DNA of 64,000 nucleotides from an uncultured Bacteroidales bacterium. GTDB taxonomy: Bacteria; Bacteroidota; Bacteroidia; Bacteroidales; P3. The stretch is taken from contig CAMVMX010000001.1 in NCBI GenBank assembly GCA_947168665.1, positions 248,001-312,000 on the forward strand. The letters run 5' to 3'. This document shows, one piece after another, positions 26,329 to 35,046 of this stretch. Numbering within the stretch: position 1 is the stretch's first letter; each line of letters starts with the position of its first letter. The notes below the pieces were generated by a model that saw nothing but the letters and a program-made list of their open reading frames with translations, was not told the DNA's origin and ran no database searches. A program made the position numbers and the translations under genes.

Positions 26329-27933
26329 ATGGCACAATCACTCTTAACACCTATCAACAGCATCCTCCCTTGGATTGAAACTAACATCTGGAATATCGTT
26401 GGCCTATTAAGTCTCATCGTAGGCATACTCGGACTCTTCGGTTACAAGATTATAATACCCCGAACTCGAAAGTGGCGCAAAAAATACATAGAAGACTCTC
26501 TCAGACCTAAATTCCCTAAATACATTCCTTGTACTTCTGCCGAAAAGAAAAGATCCAAATACAAAACTATCCACTCCTCCCCTAATGACGAAATCATCGA
26601 AGGCGACATTTACATCCAGCCGTATTTCACAACCTTGCCCCCCAATGAGAATGAAGAACCTGATTTGCAAATAACCAACCCCATCCTCTTTCGTGATTTC
26701 TTTCTCAATGAAGTTTTTAAAAAACAGAGTAAGTATAACAAAGTCTTTTGTCTGGTCGATGACACTGGCACTGGCAAAACTGCCGCCCTTGCACACCTTC
26801 TCATCGACTATATTAACAGTCATACCAAAAACAACCTACCCTATGACATTCGCATCTTCTCTCTCAGTTCTGCCGAAATTCTTGACAAAATCAAAAAAAT
26901 AGAATTAAATAACAATAAACACATTATTCTGCTTCTTGATGCCCTTGACGAAAACCGGTCAATTCAGGAAGACCCTAAAAAGCAAAAAACATTTCTTGAA
27001 GAATTATACAAAATCTTTGATGATGAACGATTCGCCTTTATCGTCTTCACCTGCCGAAGACAATTCTTCAAAGAAATCAGCCAAGAACCTGACAATGATG
27101 AGAACAATCAGTGGCAATATGTCAACAAACTGCAACTAGTACCTTTTAACGAACAGCAGATACAAGAGTTCCTAGACAAAACCTTCACTACCAGATCTTA
27201 CATCAAACAACGCTGTGCAGCAGAAGACCTAATTAACAAACACCGCGAAATAGCTTCACGTCCTATCATCCTCACCTATATCAGAGATGTTATTAAGAGC
27301 AAACGAGTCCTTAACACCACTCTCGATTTCTATGATACCATCGTGGAGAGTTTACTCCAACATAATATCCGTCGCCCTCCAAAAAAAATCGTCAACCCCA
27401 AACTCATCCAACGGTGGTGGAATATGACATCAGAGGTGGCAGGATATATGTATTCCCACTACAAGGAACACATCACATACGATGAGTTGCATAGCATTAT
27501 TAAAAAACACAACATCACTCTCCCCAACGACACAATCAATAAAGACCTGTTCCAACAACGCTCTCTCCTAACCCGCAACGAACAGGGATTTGAATTCTCC
27601 CACAGGTCGTTCTACGAATATTTCCTTGCCTACCGCTTCCTCCAACATCCTGAGGAAATCAAATCAGTAATAGGCTTGAATTTCTCGCTGCAAATATTCA
27701 ATCAACTTTATGACGCATTCTCCAACGGAAATATGGAACCCTTTTTCAAACTTCAAACAGACATCCACGAAGAAAATTTCAATCAGGCATATGTATCTAT
27801 AAGCAATTGCTTATATTATCTGAACTATTACTCTGAAGCCTTTCCCCGCCCGCTTAATACCTTAGACATATTCATCCGCCTCTCAAGAACACAAGGAAAC
27901 TGTATTAAACAATCTGGTCAACCTCATCTGTAA
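26329..27933 (+). pseudogene. membrane-anchored NACHT NTPase, probably frameshifted at the 3' end
   Basis: The open frame gives 534 residues. A membrane helix covers ~22-42. A NACHT ATPase follows: Walker A VDDTGTGKT with K150, Walker B ILLLDALDE with D204, and a sensor Arg in FTCRRQF. A winged-helix segment includes FEFSHRSFYEYFLAYRFL. Family knowledge: bacterial NACHT proteins are STAND ATPases, many with anti-phage activity, in which a C-terminal region senses the trigger. Here that region is short. Past ~27866 the +1 frame encodes a better continuation (SQEHKETVLNNLVNLIC) up to about 28040. I therefore suspect a single-base indel and a truncated sensor. The gene is far more AT-rich than its neighbours, a sign of transfer. 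It may still be functional if the short end suffices. Confidence 0.7.
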
Positions 27934-28040
27934 CATAGACAACCAAACTGCCACTGGAAAAGAACAGTTTTACACAATCTGTCGCTATTTGACGGATACC
28001 GAGCCTAACGTCTTCCTGTCTATAATCCAAATGCAGACAC
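27866..28040 (+). other. displaced C-terminal reading frame of the NACHT gene
   Basis: The +1 frame is open from 27866 and reads SQEHKETVLNNLVNLIC, then NIDNQTATGKEQFYTICRYL and TDTEPNVFLSIIQM, clearly protein-like and AT-rich. Beyond ~28040 the sequence becomes GC-rich and loses this character, although the frame stays open to 28177. Confidence 0.55.
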
Positions 28041-28194
28041 CACCCTCTGCACCCGTTGTGGCTTCGTTGAAGGTTCGTTTTAGATCCGTCGGGCGCGGGG
28101 GCGGCATCCCCGTTCCGCATCTGTCAATTTCCCCGTATCTGCAACAAGAGACAGACTTGCGAAAATATTTGTCCTGATATTGGAAAATTTTTCG

Positions 28195-28202
28195 TATCTT
28201 TG
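28195..28202 (+). promoter_or_regulatory. -7 box for the DUF389 gene
   Basis: TATCTTTG behind TTTTTCG and followed by CA, 58 bases before the ATG at 28261. Confidence 0.62.
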
Positions 28203-28260
28203 CATTTCGGTTTGGCAGTCCAAACCGACAACCCGCAAACCCAACAGCACAACCCGCGAC

Positions 28261-29613
28261 ATGGCATCGAAAACTCTCAAACAGCGACTCCGCCGACTGG
28301 TGAACATGGCCGACGACCTCGACCGCGAGGGGGCCGACCTGTCCATCCGGGGCGGTGTCCGTTTCCAGGGGGCCAACGTCTTCATCCTGGCCTGCGCCAT
28401 CGTGGTGGCCTCGGTGGGGCTGAATGTCAACTCCATCCCCGTCATCATCGGTGCCATGCTCATCTCCCCGGTCATGGGGCCCATCCTCGGCTTCGGCTTC
28501 GGCCTGGCCATCAAGGACAACCCCCTGGTCAAATCCTCCATCAAGAACTTCCTCGTCATGGTGGCCATCAGCATCGGTGCCTCCACCCTCTACTTCCTCC
28601 TCTCGCCCCTGCGGCTGGAAAACCCCACCGAGCTGCTGGCCCGCACCAACCCCACCATCTACGACGTGCTGATAGCCCTCTTCGGCGGCTTTGCCGGCAT
28701 GCTGGAGCAGTCGCGCCGCCAGAAAGGGACAGTCCTCTCAGGCGTGGCCATCGCCACGGCCCTCATGCCGCCCCTCTGCACCGTGGGCTACGGCCTCTCG
28801 CTCCTCAATGCACGCTACCTCTTCGGCGCCCTCTACCTCTTCCTCATCAACAGCGTCTTCATCGCCATGGCCACCTTCCTCACCGCCAAATACCTCCACT
28901 ACCCCGTCGTGGCCGAGTCCGACACGCTCCGCCGTCTCTCCCGCCGTTCCATAACCCTTGTGCTGCTCATCATCATCGTCCCCAGCATCTACTCCGCCGT
29001 GCAGATAGTCCGCGAAAGCAACTTCTCGCGCCACGTGCAGCAGCTTGTCGCCGCCCACGGCACCATAGGGCGCAGCCTCGTCTACGACCACAAGGTCCAC
29101 TTCTCCTCGCGCCACGCCACCGCCGAACTCCTCCTGGCCGGCCCCGCGCCCACCGACCGCGAGCTGGAAAACTTCTACCGCGCCGCCGAGAACTTCGGCA
29201 TCATGCGTAACCAAATTATCATCAACGACCAGAACCTCGTGGCGAGCTTTGCCGCCATCGAGTCCGACATGGTGCGCGACATCTACCAAGCCTCCGAGCA
29301 GCGGGCTACAGCCTTGGCCGACTCGGTGGCCCGCCTGTCTGACAGCCTCAGTGCCTACCGCTCGCAGACCGCCGCAGCCGACGCCGTGGCCCGCGAGGTG
29401 ATGGTGCAATACCCCGCCGTGCGCCGTGTGGTGGTGGCCGACGGCCGCACCCTGACGGCCGAAAACCCGTCAAAACCCGCCAGCCAGAGCCTGGTGCTGG
29501 TCGAGACCGCCAAAGCCCTGCCCCCTGCCGACCTCCAACGGCTCGAAGCGTGGCTCCGGGTGCGGCTCAACCAGCCGCAGGTGGCCGTGGTCCAGACCGT
29601 GACACCCCAATAG
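28261..29613 (+). CDS. DUF389 (TIGR00341-type) membrane protein
   Basis: A 450-residue inner-membrane protein. The core DUF389 region at ~25-245 has about six helices and typical segments: IPVIIGAMLISPVMGPILG, GVAIATALMPPLCTVGYGL, and FLINSVFIAMATFL. A soluble C-terminal domain of ~190 residues follows (AAENFGIMRNQIIINDQNL, then a coiled stretch). Function of the family is unknown. The ATG at 28261 lies past the promoter -7 box, so the longer upstream frame was rejected. Strong C-ending codon use contrasts with the NACHT gene just upstream. The T9SS type-B gene follows after 7 bases. Confidence 0.92.
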   Translation: MASKTLKQRLRRLVNMADDLDREGADLSIRGGVRFQGANVFILACAIVVASVGLNVNSIPVIIGAMLISPVMGPILGFGFGLAIKDNPLVKSSIKNFLVMVAISIGASTLYFLLSPLRLENPTELLARTNPTIYDVLIALFGGFAGMLEQSRRQKGTVLSGVAIATALMPPLCTVGYGLSLLNARYLFGALYLFLINSVFIAMATFLTAKYLHYPVVAESDTLRRLSRRSITLVLLIIIVPSIYSAVQIVRESNFSRHVQQLVAAHGTIGRSLVYDHKVHFSSRHATAELLLAGPAPTDRELENFYRAAENFGIMRNQIIINDQNLVASFAAIESDMVRDIYQASEQRATALADSVARLSDSLSAYRSQTAAADAVAREVMVQYPAVRRVVVADGRTLTAENPSKPASQSLVLVETAKALPPADLQRLEAWLRVRLNQPQVAVVQTVTPQ

Positions 29614-29620
29614 CCACCCC

Positions 29621-31573
29621 ATGCCTATGCGTACCCCGGCCTTGTTCCTGCTTCTCGCGCTCCTCCCCCTCGCCGCCCGCGCCCAGTACTACACCCCCTG
29701 CCGCGTGCAGATTGCGATGGCCGACACCCACTATCTGGCCGACTCGGTGCGCTACACCCTTGTAGCCCCCGCCGATGCCGACAGCGTGTGGTGGCACCCC
29801 GCCGCCCTCTTTGCGGACAGCACTGCCCGGAGCCAGGTGGTCACCCTCGGCTGCGGCGACACCGTGCGCGTCGCCCTCACCGTCTGCTATCGCAACACCA
29901 ACTTGCTGCGCTGGCGCGAACCCGGCCACCTCCAGTCCCACACCTCCTACACCTATCTCAACACCCCCGCCGACGGCGACCTGTGCCGACCCCGCACCCT
30001 CGCCATGGATGCCGACCCCGCCGACTTCTGCACCGAGCTGCCCGGCTCCTACCCGCGCAGCGGCATCGTCATCCGCTCCGACACCCTCCGCTGCTATGGC
30101 GACTCGCTCCCCGCCTTCTTCCCCTTCGACTCCAACCGCCGCACCGACTACCTCACCATGGCCCTGCCCCACATCCGCCAAGTCCCCTACGACAGTGCTT
30201 TCGTCCCCTTCTATACCGACACCGTCGACCTCTGGAACCCGTCCCGCACACGCACTTTCGTCCTCCGCATCAACCGCTCGCGCGTCTACTACGACGAAGA
30301 CACCCTCTCCGCCCTGCCCGGCATCATCGTCGCCGTTCATATCGACGACACCGCCCGCATCTTTTTCGCCGAGGGGCATAACGTCCTCCTGCGCGACACC
30401 ACACTCATCTTCCTGCCCTCACTCGAATTCCCCCGTCCGGGCGTGGCCCCGTCGCAAGCACAGCAGAGCGACTACTACTTCAACTCCGTACCCCGACCCC
30501 ACGGACGGGCGGTGTTCCGATTCTACGAGACCCCCACCATCTACTACAACACCTTAGCCTACACCAACATCAACCGCATCGAGCTGCTCGGCGACTGCCG
30601 CCCGACAGACAGTCTGCTCCTCACCGCACCCCCCTGCGGCTGCATCGTCCACGACACCCTGCGGCACACCGTGTGCCGCTCGCAACTGCCCTACCTGTGG
30701 GACACCCTGCTTTTCCGCCGCGACTCCACCTCCGTGACTACCGTCCAATCCTTCCCCTGCGACACGGTGCGCGTCCGCATCCTCGCGGTGCGCGACAACG
30801 ACACCATCCTGCGCCACGACACCATCGTGCAGAACGCCCTGCCCTGGACCGCCTTCGGCCACACCTTCGACACAGCCGGGCGCTACACCTTAGTGCTTCC
30901 CGGCCTCCCGCCGCAGTGCGACACCCTGGTCCACTACCAACTCACGGTCATCCCCAACGTGGCCGACACCACCCACAGCTATATCTGCCCCGGCCAGTTG
31001 CCCTATACCGAGGCGGGCGTCACCGTCTGGGGCGACACGGTGTTCAACACCGTCCTGCCCGGCAGCCGGGGGCAGGACAGCACCGTCACCCACTTCATCC
31101 ACCTCAAACACGACAGCGACACCGCCCTCTTCGACACCATAGTCGAAAGCCAGCTCCCCTGGCCGTTTATGGACAGCCTCTTTACCGACAGCGTGGAGGA
31201 CCGCCCCTTCGTCATCACCAACGAGGAGGGCTGCGACAGCATCATCCGCTACAGCCTCTTCGTCTACTGGGATGGCGACCACTGCGACAGCTCCCTCTCC
31301 TTCCCCAACATCGTCACCCCCAACGCCGACGGTTTCAACGACCGCTTTGTAATCGGGGGACTGGTGGAGGAGCAGTGCTACCCCTACAACGAACTTACCA
31401 TCGTCGACCGCACAGGGCGCGTGGTGTTCCGCGCTACCAACATCTGCCGTCCTGACCAGTGGTGGGACCCCGCCGCCGACCGCTCGCCGGCAGGCACCTA
31501 TTTCTACCGTTTTGTGGGGCATGGCATACACCATGCCACCCAGCACCAAGGATGTATTGAACTGCTGAAATGA
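29621..31573 (+). CDS. secreted protein with T9SS type-B sorting domain
   Basis: A 650-residue exported protein with a signal peptide (PALFLLLALLPLAARAQ). The middle contains many repeats of a Cys-x-D-T / HDT pattern (PPCGCIVHDTL, VCRSQLPYLWDTLLF, ICPGQLPYTEAGVTV), typical of long Bacteroidales surface proteins. The C-terminal ~85 residues start FPNIVTPNADGFNDRFVIGG and include LTIVDRTGRVVFR and PAGTYFYRF, the CHU_C (gliding-motility) domain used as a type-B type IX signal. It has no enzyme motif. Its stop overlaps the start of the CARF-nuclease gene (ATGA). Confidence 0.9.
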   Translation: MPMRTPALFLLLALLPLAARAQYYTPCRVQIAMADTHYLADSVRYTLVAPADADSVWWHPAALFADSTARSQVVTLGCGDTVRVALTVCYRNTNLLRWREPGHLQSHTSYTYLNTPADGDLCRPRTLAMDADPADFCTELPGSYPRSGIVIRSDTLRCYGDSLPAFFPFDSNRRTDYLTMALPHIRQVPYDSAFVPFYTDTVDLWNPSRTRTFVLRINRSRVYYDEDTLSALPGIIVAVHIDDTARIFFAEGHNVLLRDTTLIFLPSLEFPRPGVAPSQAQQSDYYFNSVPRPHGRAVFRFYETPTIYYNTLAYTNINRIELLGDCRPTDSLLLTAPPCGCIVHDTLRHTVCRSQLPYLWDTLLFRRDSTSVTTVQSFPCDTVRVRILAVRDNDTILRHDTIVQNALPWTAFGHTFDTAGRYTLVLPGLPPQCDTLVHYQLTVIPNVADTTHSYICPGQLPYTEAGVTVWGDTVFNTVLPGSRGQDSTVTHFIHLKHDSDTALFDTIVESQLPWPFMDSLFTDSVEDRPFVITNEEGCDSIIRYSLFVYWDGDHCDSSLSFPNIVTPNADGFNDRFVIGGLVEEQCYPYNELTIVDRTGRVVFRATNICRPDQWWDPAADRSPAGTYFYRFVGHGIHHATQHQGCIELLK

Positions 31574-32775
31574 AAACCCTTGTCAACATATTCGATCCCG
31601 ACGAGCCTCTGGCCGCCTACCTTTTCCTGAAACAATATTATGAGGAGGGCGACCGCCTGCTCTTCATCTCCACACGCGAGGACCGCCGTCTGCTGGCCCC
31701 CTATGCCGCCCTTTTCCGTCTGCCCGACGAGGTGATAGACTTTATCGCCTTCAAGCGCGACGAGGACAGCTACATCTACGAGCGCATCAGCCGCCGCCTC
31801 TCCTCGCGCCTCGACCCCGAAGCCACCTACTGGGTGAACCTTGCTGGCGGCACCCGCTACCTGGCCCTGGCCGTGCAGCACGTCTTCGCACAGTTCAAGT
31901 CCAACCTCTTCTACGTGCAGACACGCGAGAATGTCATTGTCCGCTCGCCCTTCGACGACCGGCCCGACCTGACCCGCGACACGGTGGACACCATCCGCTA
32001 CCGCATGTCGATGGCCGAGTATTTCCGCCTCCACGGACTGACCCACGACCTGGCGCAGGGCAACCACCGTCCCACCCGCAGCGAGGCCGAGGTGCAGCGC
32101 ATTTTCGACTGCTTCCGCACCCGGCGGCTGCCCCACCGCGCCTTCGAGGCCATTGAGCTGCTGCGCCTCAACTATCGCGGCACCCGCCGCGCCATGCCCC
32201 TGCGCGACATCACGCTGGGTCTGCGCCACCACCCCGGCGGCGGCTCCAACCCCCGTCCCAACCCCCGCCTGGCCGTGCCCGGACTGCCCGCCCTGCTCGA
32301 CGCCTTCGGCTTCGTACCGCGCCACAAGGATATGCTTCAGCCCGACGAGGTGGACTACCTCACCGGCGGATGGTTCGAGGAATATGTGTTCTACACCCTG
32401 CTGCGCCTCGTAGCCCCACAGCAGATGGCCATCGGGGTGCGCATAGCACGCCCCGGCATGCAGCACAACAACGAACTCGACGTGGTCTTTATCAAAGCCA
32501 ACACCCTCTTCGTGGTGGAGTGCAAAACGGGCGTGGCCACCGACCACCTCTTCAACGAGATTGTCTACAAAGCCTCGGCCCTGAAAGAGTCGCTGCTCGG
32601 CCCGTCGTGCCACTCATACATCTTCACCCTCAAGCAAGACTACGACCACCGGCTGCACAATGTGGCGGCCCTCATGGGCATCACGCTCTGCCCCAAAGGG
32701 ACACTGGTGAGCCAGGCCCTGATGGAGCAGGTGGCCGACCAGATACGCGCCACCTGCCACGAGCGGGACGACTGA
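31570..32775 (+). CDS. CARF-DUF1887 nuclease, Card1/Can2-like
   Basis: A 401-residue cytoplasmic protein in two halves. Residues 1-~160 form a Rossmann-like CARF domain, with the ligand loop VNLAGGTRYLALA at 89-101. Residues ~255-395 are a PD-(D/E)xK nuclease: GGWFEEYVF (E270/E271), NELDVVF (D304) and VVECKTG (E317, K319), so the active site is complete. In Card1/Can2 proteins a cyclic oligoadenylate made by type III CRISPR binds the CARF domain and switches on nucleic-acid cleavage. No CRISPR array or cas gene is in this window. The gene overlaps a T9SS cargo gene by 4 bases and is convergent with an orphan gene. Role as a stand-alone defence or stress nuclease is inference. Confidence 0.87.
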   Translation: MKTLVNIFDPDEPLAAYLFLKQYYEEGDRLLFISTREDRRLLAPYAALFRLPDEVIDFIAFKRDEDSYIYERISRRLSSRLDPEATYWVNLAGGTRYLALAVQHVFAQFKSNLFYVQTRENVIVRSPFDDRPDLTRDTVDTIRYRMSMAEYFRLHGLTHDLAQGNHRPTRSEAEVQRIFDCFRTRRLPHRAFEAIELLRLNYRGTRRAMPLRDITLGLRHHPGGGSNPRPNPRLAVPGLPALLDAFGFVPRHKDMLQPDEVDYLTGGWFEEYVFYTLLRLVAPQQMAIGVRIARPGMQHNNELDVVFIKANTLFVVECKTGVATDHLFNEIVYKASALKESLLGPSCHSYIFTLKQDYDHRLHNVAALMGITLCPKGTLVSQALMEQVADQIRATCHERDD

Positions 32776-32806
32776 CCTCCACTCGTTCCGCTGTCCGGCG
32801 GCGGGC

Positions 32807-33292
32807 TCACCACCGGCGCCCGCCGAACCCGGCATACTCCTGCTTCATCTCCTCATACTCGCGGTAGACGAAGCTCCCCTCCAACAGCGGCAGCAGCTCG
32901 GGCCGCTCGCGACATCGCGCACGGCAACAGCCCATCAGGTAGCGGAACCGCACCAAGTTGGGGTGGTGATAGCTGATTTGGCTGTGGTCCAGATAGACGA
33001 AGTCCCAGTCGATGAGCCACAGGGCGGCATCCATCATTTTGAGCAAACTCTCCACATAGTGGCCGGTCTGCCACAGGCGGTCGCTGTACTCCTCGTCCCG
33101 ACGGCTCTCTTCGCGCAAGGCAGCTGCACCGCCGCCGCACTGCCCGTCCACCGCGCGGCCCCGGCGGGCACGGCCCTCGCTGCAGGCCGCCACCAGCTCC
33201 CTCTGGAGCGAGGGGATGAGATGCGTCATCTCGCCGTTGCTCCACGCCGCCATCACACCTTTACTTCTGATTCTTTTTCTTTTCGCTTTCAT
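32807..33292 (-). CDS. uncharacterised 161-residue protein
   Basis: The N-terminus is strongly basic (KAKRKRIRSKG). The middle is Arg/Glu/Gly-rich, and the second half is more ordered: LLKMMDAALWLIDWDFVYLD, HHPNLVRFRYLMGCCRARC and YREYEEMKQEY. No signal peptide, membrane helix or known motif is seen. The coding character of the second half and a promoter 198 bases upstream make it a likely real gene. It is convergent with the CARF nuclease (31 bases between stops), but nothing proves a link. Confidence 0.6.
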   Translation of the reverse strand: MKAKRKRIRSKGVMAAWSNGEMTHLIPSLQRELVAACSEGRARRGRAVDGQCGGGAAALREESRRDEEYSDRLWQTGHYVESLLKMMDAALWLIDWDFVYLDHSQISYHHPNLVRFRYLMGCCRARCRERPELLPLLEGSFVYREYEEMKQEYAGFGGRRW

Positions 33293-33489
33293 ACTTTCAA
33301 TTATTTTGATGAATGAAACAACAAAAAAACTGCTTGCCGGATGCCTGTTATGTCAAATACCTCTCCGCCGTCAAGGGCAAACAGAAGCCCCCCGGCGGAT
33401 GCCTTTGGCATCCCGCGCAGCAAATTCAAGAATCAAAAGCTATGACGCTGTGATGTTTATATCATAATTGCGATAGTGATTATGTGCTG

Positions 33490-33497
33490 CAAAGATA
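33490..33497 (-). promoter_or_regulatory. -7 box for the 161-residue gene
   Basis: The minus strand reads AAAAAAGTTGTATCTTTGCA; the TATCTTTG box is 198 bases before the ATG at 33292. The long leader contains a small GGATGCC/GGCATCC hairpin (33397-33413). Confidence 0.5.
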
Positions 33498-33741
33498 CAA
33501 CTTTTTTCAGAAATGGATTTTTTTTCAGCTCTTCGCTCTAACTCCACTCGCCCACCGGCATATTGGCGACACTTGCGCCACATTCCATCGGCCTCCACCC
33601 GAACAATCGGAGAGTGGCGGCGAGCCGTGGGTCGGCAGAGGAGCGGAGGCAGTATGTATGAGGGCGTTGGCATGGCATTTGGGCGACGGGCGAAGGCCCG
33701 GAGGCGGGAATGGGGGAAGGCCGCGCCGCACGGCAGGGGAC
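33498..33741. other. gene-free GC-rich spacer
   Basis: Between the minus-strand promoter at 33490 and the terminator of the decarboxylase operon. I see no coding or RNA signal in it. Confidence 0.55.
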
Positions 33742-33779
33742 AAAAAAACGCGGGGATGCCCCAAATGGGACATCTCCGC
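33742..33779 (-). terminator. terminator of the methylmalonyl-CoA decarboxylase operon
   Basis: On the minus strand a 12-bp stem with two mismatches or G-U pairs (arms 33768-33779 and 33750-33761) is followed by seven T. It lies 28 bases after the mmdB stop. Confidence 0.75.
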
Positions 33780-33806
33780 TATTGGAATAGAAAACGGGAT
33801 TCGACG

Positions 33807-34979
33807 TTAGTGGAGGAATGCCAGGAGGATACCGGCGGCCACAGCGGAACCGACAACGCCGGCCACGTTGGGACCCATGGCGTGCTGGAGGAGGTAGTTG
33901 GTCTTGTCGTATTCAAGGCCTACATTGTTGGACACGCGGGCGGCATCGGGCACGGCACTGACACCGGAGTTGCCGATGAGGGGGTTGATTTTGTTGCCAT
34001 CCTTCAGGAAGAGGTTGAAGAGTTTGACAAAGAGAACACCAAAGAAGGTGGCCACGATGAAGGAGAAGGCTCCCAGGCAGAAGATGAGGATGGAACGGCC
34101 GGTAAGGAACGAGGTGGCCTGGGTGGATGCACCCACGGTGATGCCGATGAGGAGGGTGCAGACGTTGACCACGGCGTTGCTGGCCACTTCGCTAAGGCGT
34201 TTGGTGACTCCGCACTCTTTGAGCAGGTTGCCGAAGAAGAGCATACCCAGCAGGGGCAGACCGCTCGGCACGATGAAGGCGCAGAAGAGGAAACCGACGA
34301 TGGGGAAGGAGATCTTCTCGAGTTTGGACACCTGGCGCGGAGGTTTCATGCGGATGGTGCGTTCCTTGGGGGTGGTCATGAGCCGCATGATGGGCGGCTG
34401 GATGACGGGGACCAGGGCCATGTAGGAGTAGGCGGACACGGCAATGGCACCCATGAGGTCGGGAGCCAGCTGTGAGGAGAGGAAGATGGCTGTGGGGCCG
34501 TCGGCACCGCCGATGATGCCGATGGCACCAGCCTCGTTGGGGGCGAAGCCGAGGGCCAGGGCGCCGGCGTAGGCGGCAAAGATGCCGGTCTGGGCCGCAG
34601 CACCGATGAGGAAGAGTTTAGGATTGGAGAGCAGGGCTGAGAAGTCGGTCATGGCACCTATGCCAAGGAATATCAAGGGCGGGTACCAGCCGTTTTGCAC
34701 TCCGTGGTACAGGATGTTGAGGACTGAGCCTGACTCGTAGATACCTATCTTCAGTCCGGGGTAGAAGGGAATGTTGCCGACGAGCATGCCGAATCCGATG
34801 GGGACCAGAAGCAGTGGCTCGAACTCGAACCGGATTCCGAGGAAGATGAAGACCAGTCCGATAAGAATCATGATGATATGGCCCCATGTGACGTTGGCGA
34901 ACCCTGTGTACATGAGGAACTGTACCATCTGGGTCGACAGGAATTCCATGAAACCGCTTGATGCTAATAGATTAAACAT
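33807..34979 (-). CDS. mmdB: Na+-pumping decarboxylase beta subunit
   Basis: A 390-residue inner-membrane protein of the OadB/MmdB/GcdB family. It has about ten membrane helices and the conserved GIIGGADGPTAIFLSSQLAP near residue 180 with the Na+-site Asp, and YSYMALVPVIQPPIM. It removes CO2 from carboxybiotin on the carrier and exports Na+. In this operon, with mce and mmdA, methylmalonyl-CoA rather than oxaloacetate is the likely substrate, making an Na+ gradient during propionate formation. It is the last gene before the terminator and follows the biotin carrier by 67 bases. Confidence 0.94.
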   Translation of the reverse strand: MFNLLASSGFMEFLSTQMVQFLMYTGFANVTWGHIIMILIGLVFIFLGIRFEFEPLLLVPIGFGMLVGNIPFYPGLKIGIYESGSVLNILYHGVQNGWYPPLIFLGIGAMTDFSALLSNPKLFLIGAAAQTGIFAAYAGALALGFAPNEAGAIGIIGGADGPTAIFLSSQLAPDLMGAIAVSAYSYMALVPVIQPPIMRLMTTPKERTIRMKPPRQVSKLEKISFPIVGFLFCAFIVPSGLPLLGMLFFGNLLKECGVTKRLSEVASNAVVNVCTLLIGITVGASTQATSFLTGRSILIFCLGAFSFIVATFFGVLFVKLFNLFLKDGNKINPLIGNSGVSAVPDAARVSNNVGLEYDKTNYLLQHAMGPNVAGVVGSAVAAGILLAFLH

Positions 34980-35046
34980 TGCTTATTGGGTGTTTGGCCC
35001 AGCGGGCCGGGGCTGGCCCGCCGGGGTGATGACTGGAATTGTTGTA

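Noticed and set aside
33498..33741. GC-rich spacers at 15.7, 33.6 and 49.6 kb as copies of one repeat
   Set aside because: Similar in composition and placement upstream of promoters, but by eye they do not align over any useful length.
31570..33806. CRISPR array or cas genes next to the CARF nuclease
   Set aside because: Looked for regularly spaced direct repeats and cas motifs in the surrounding sequence; none are present.
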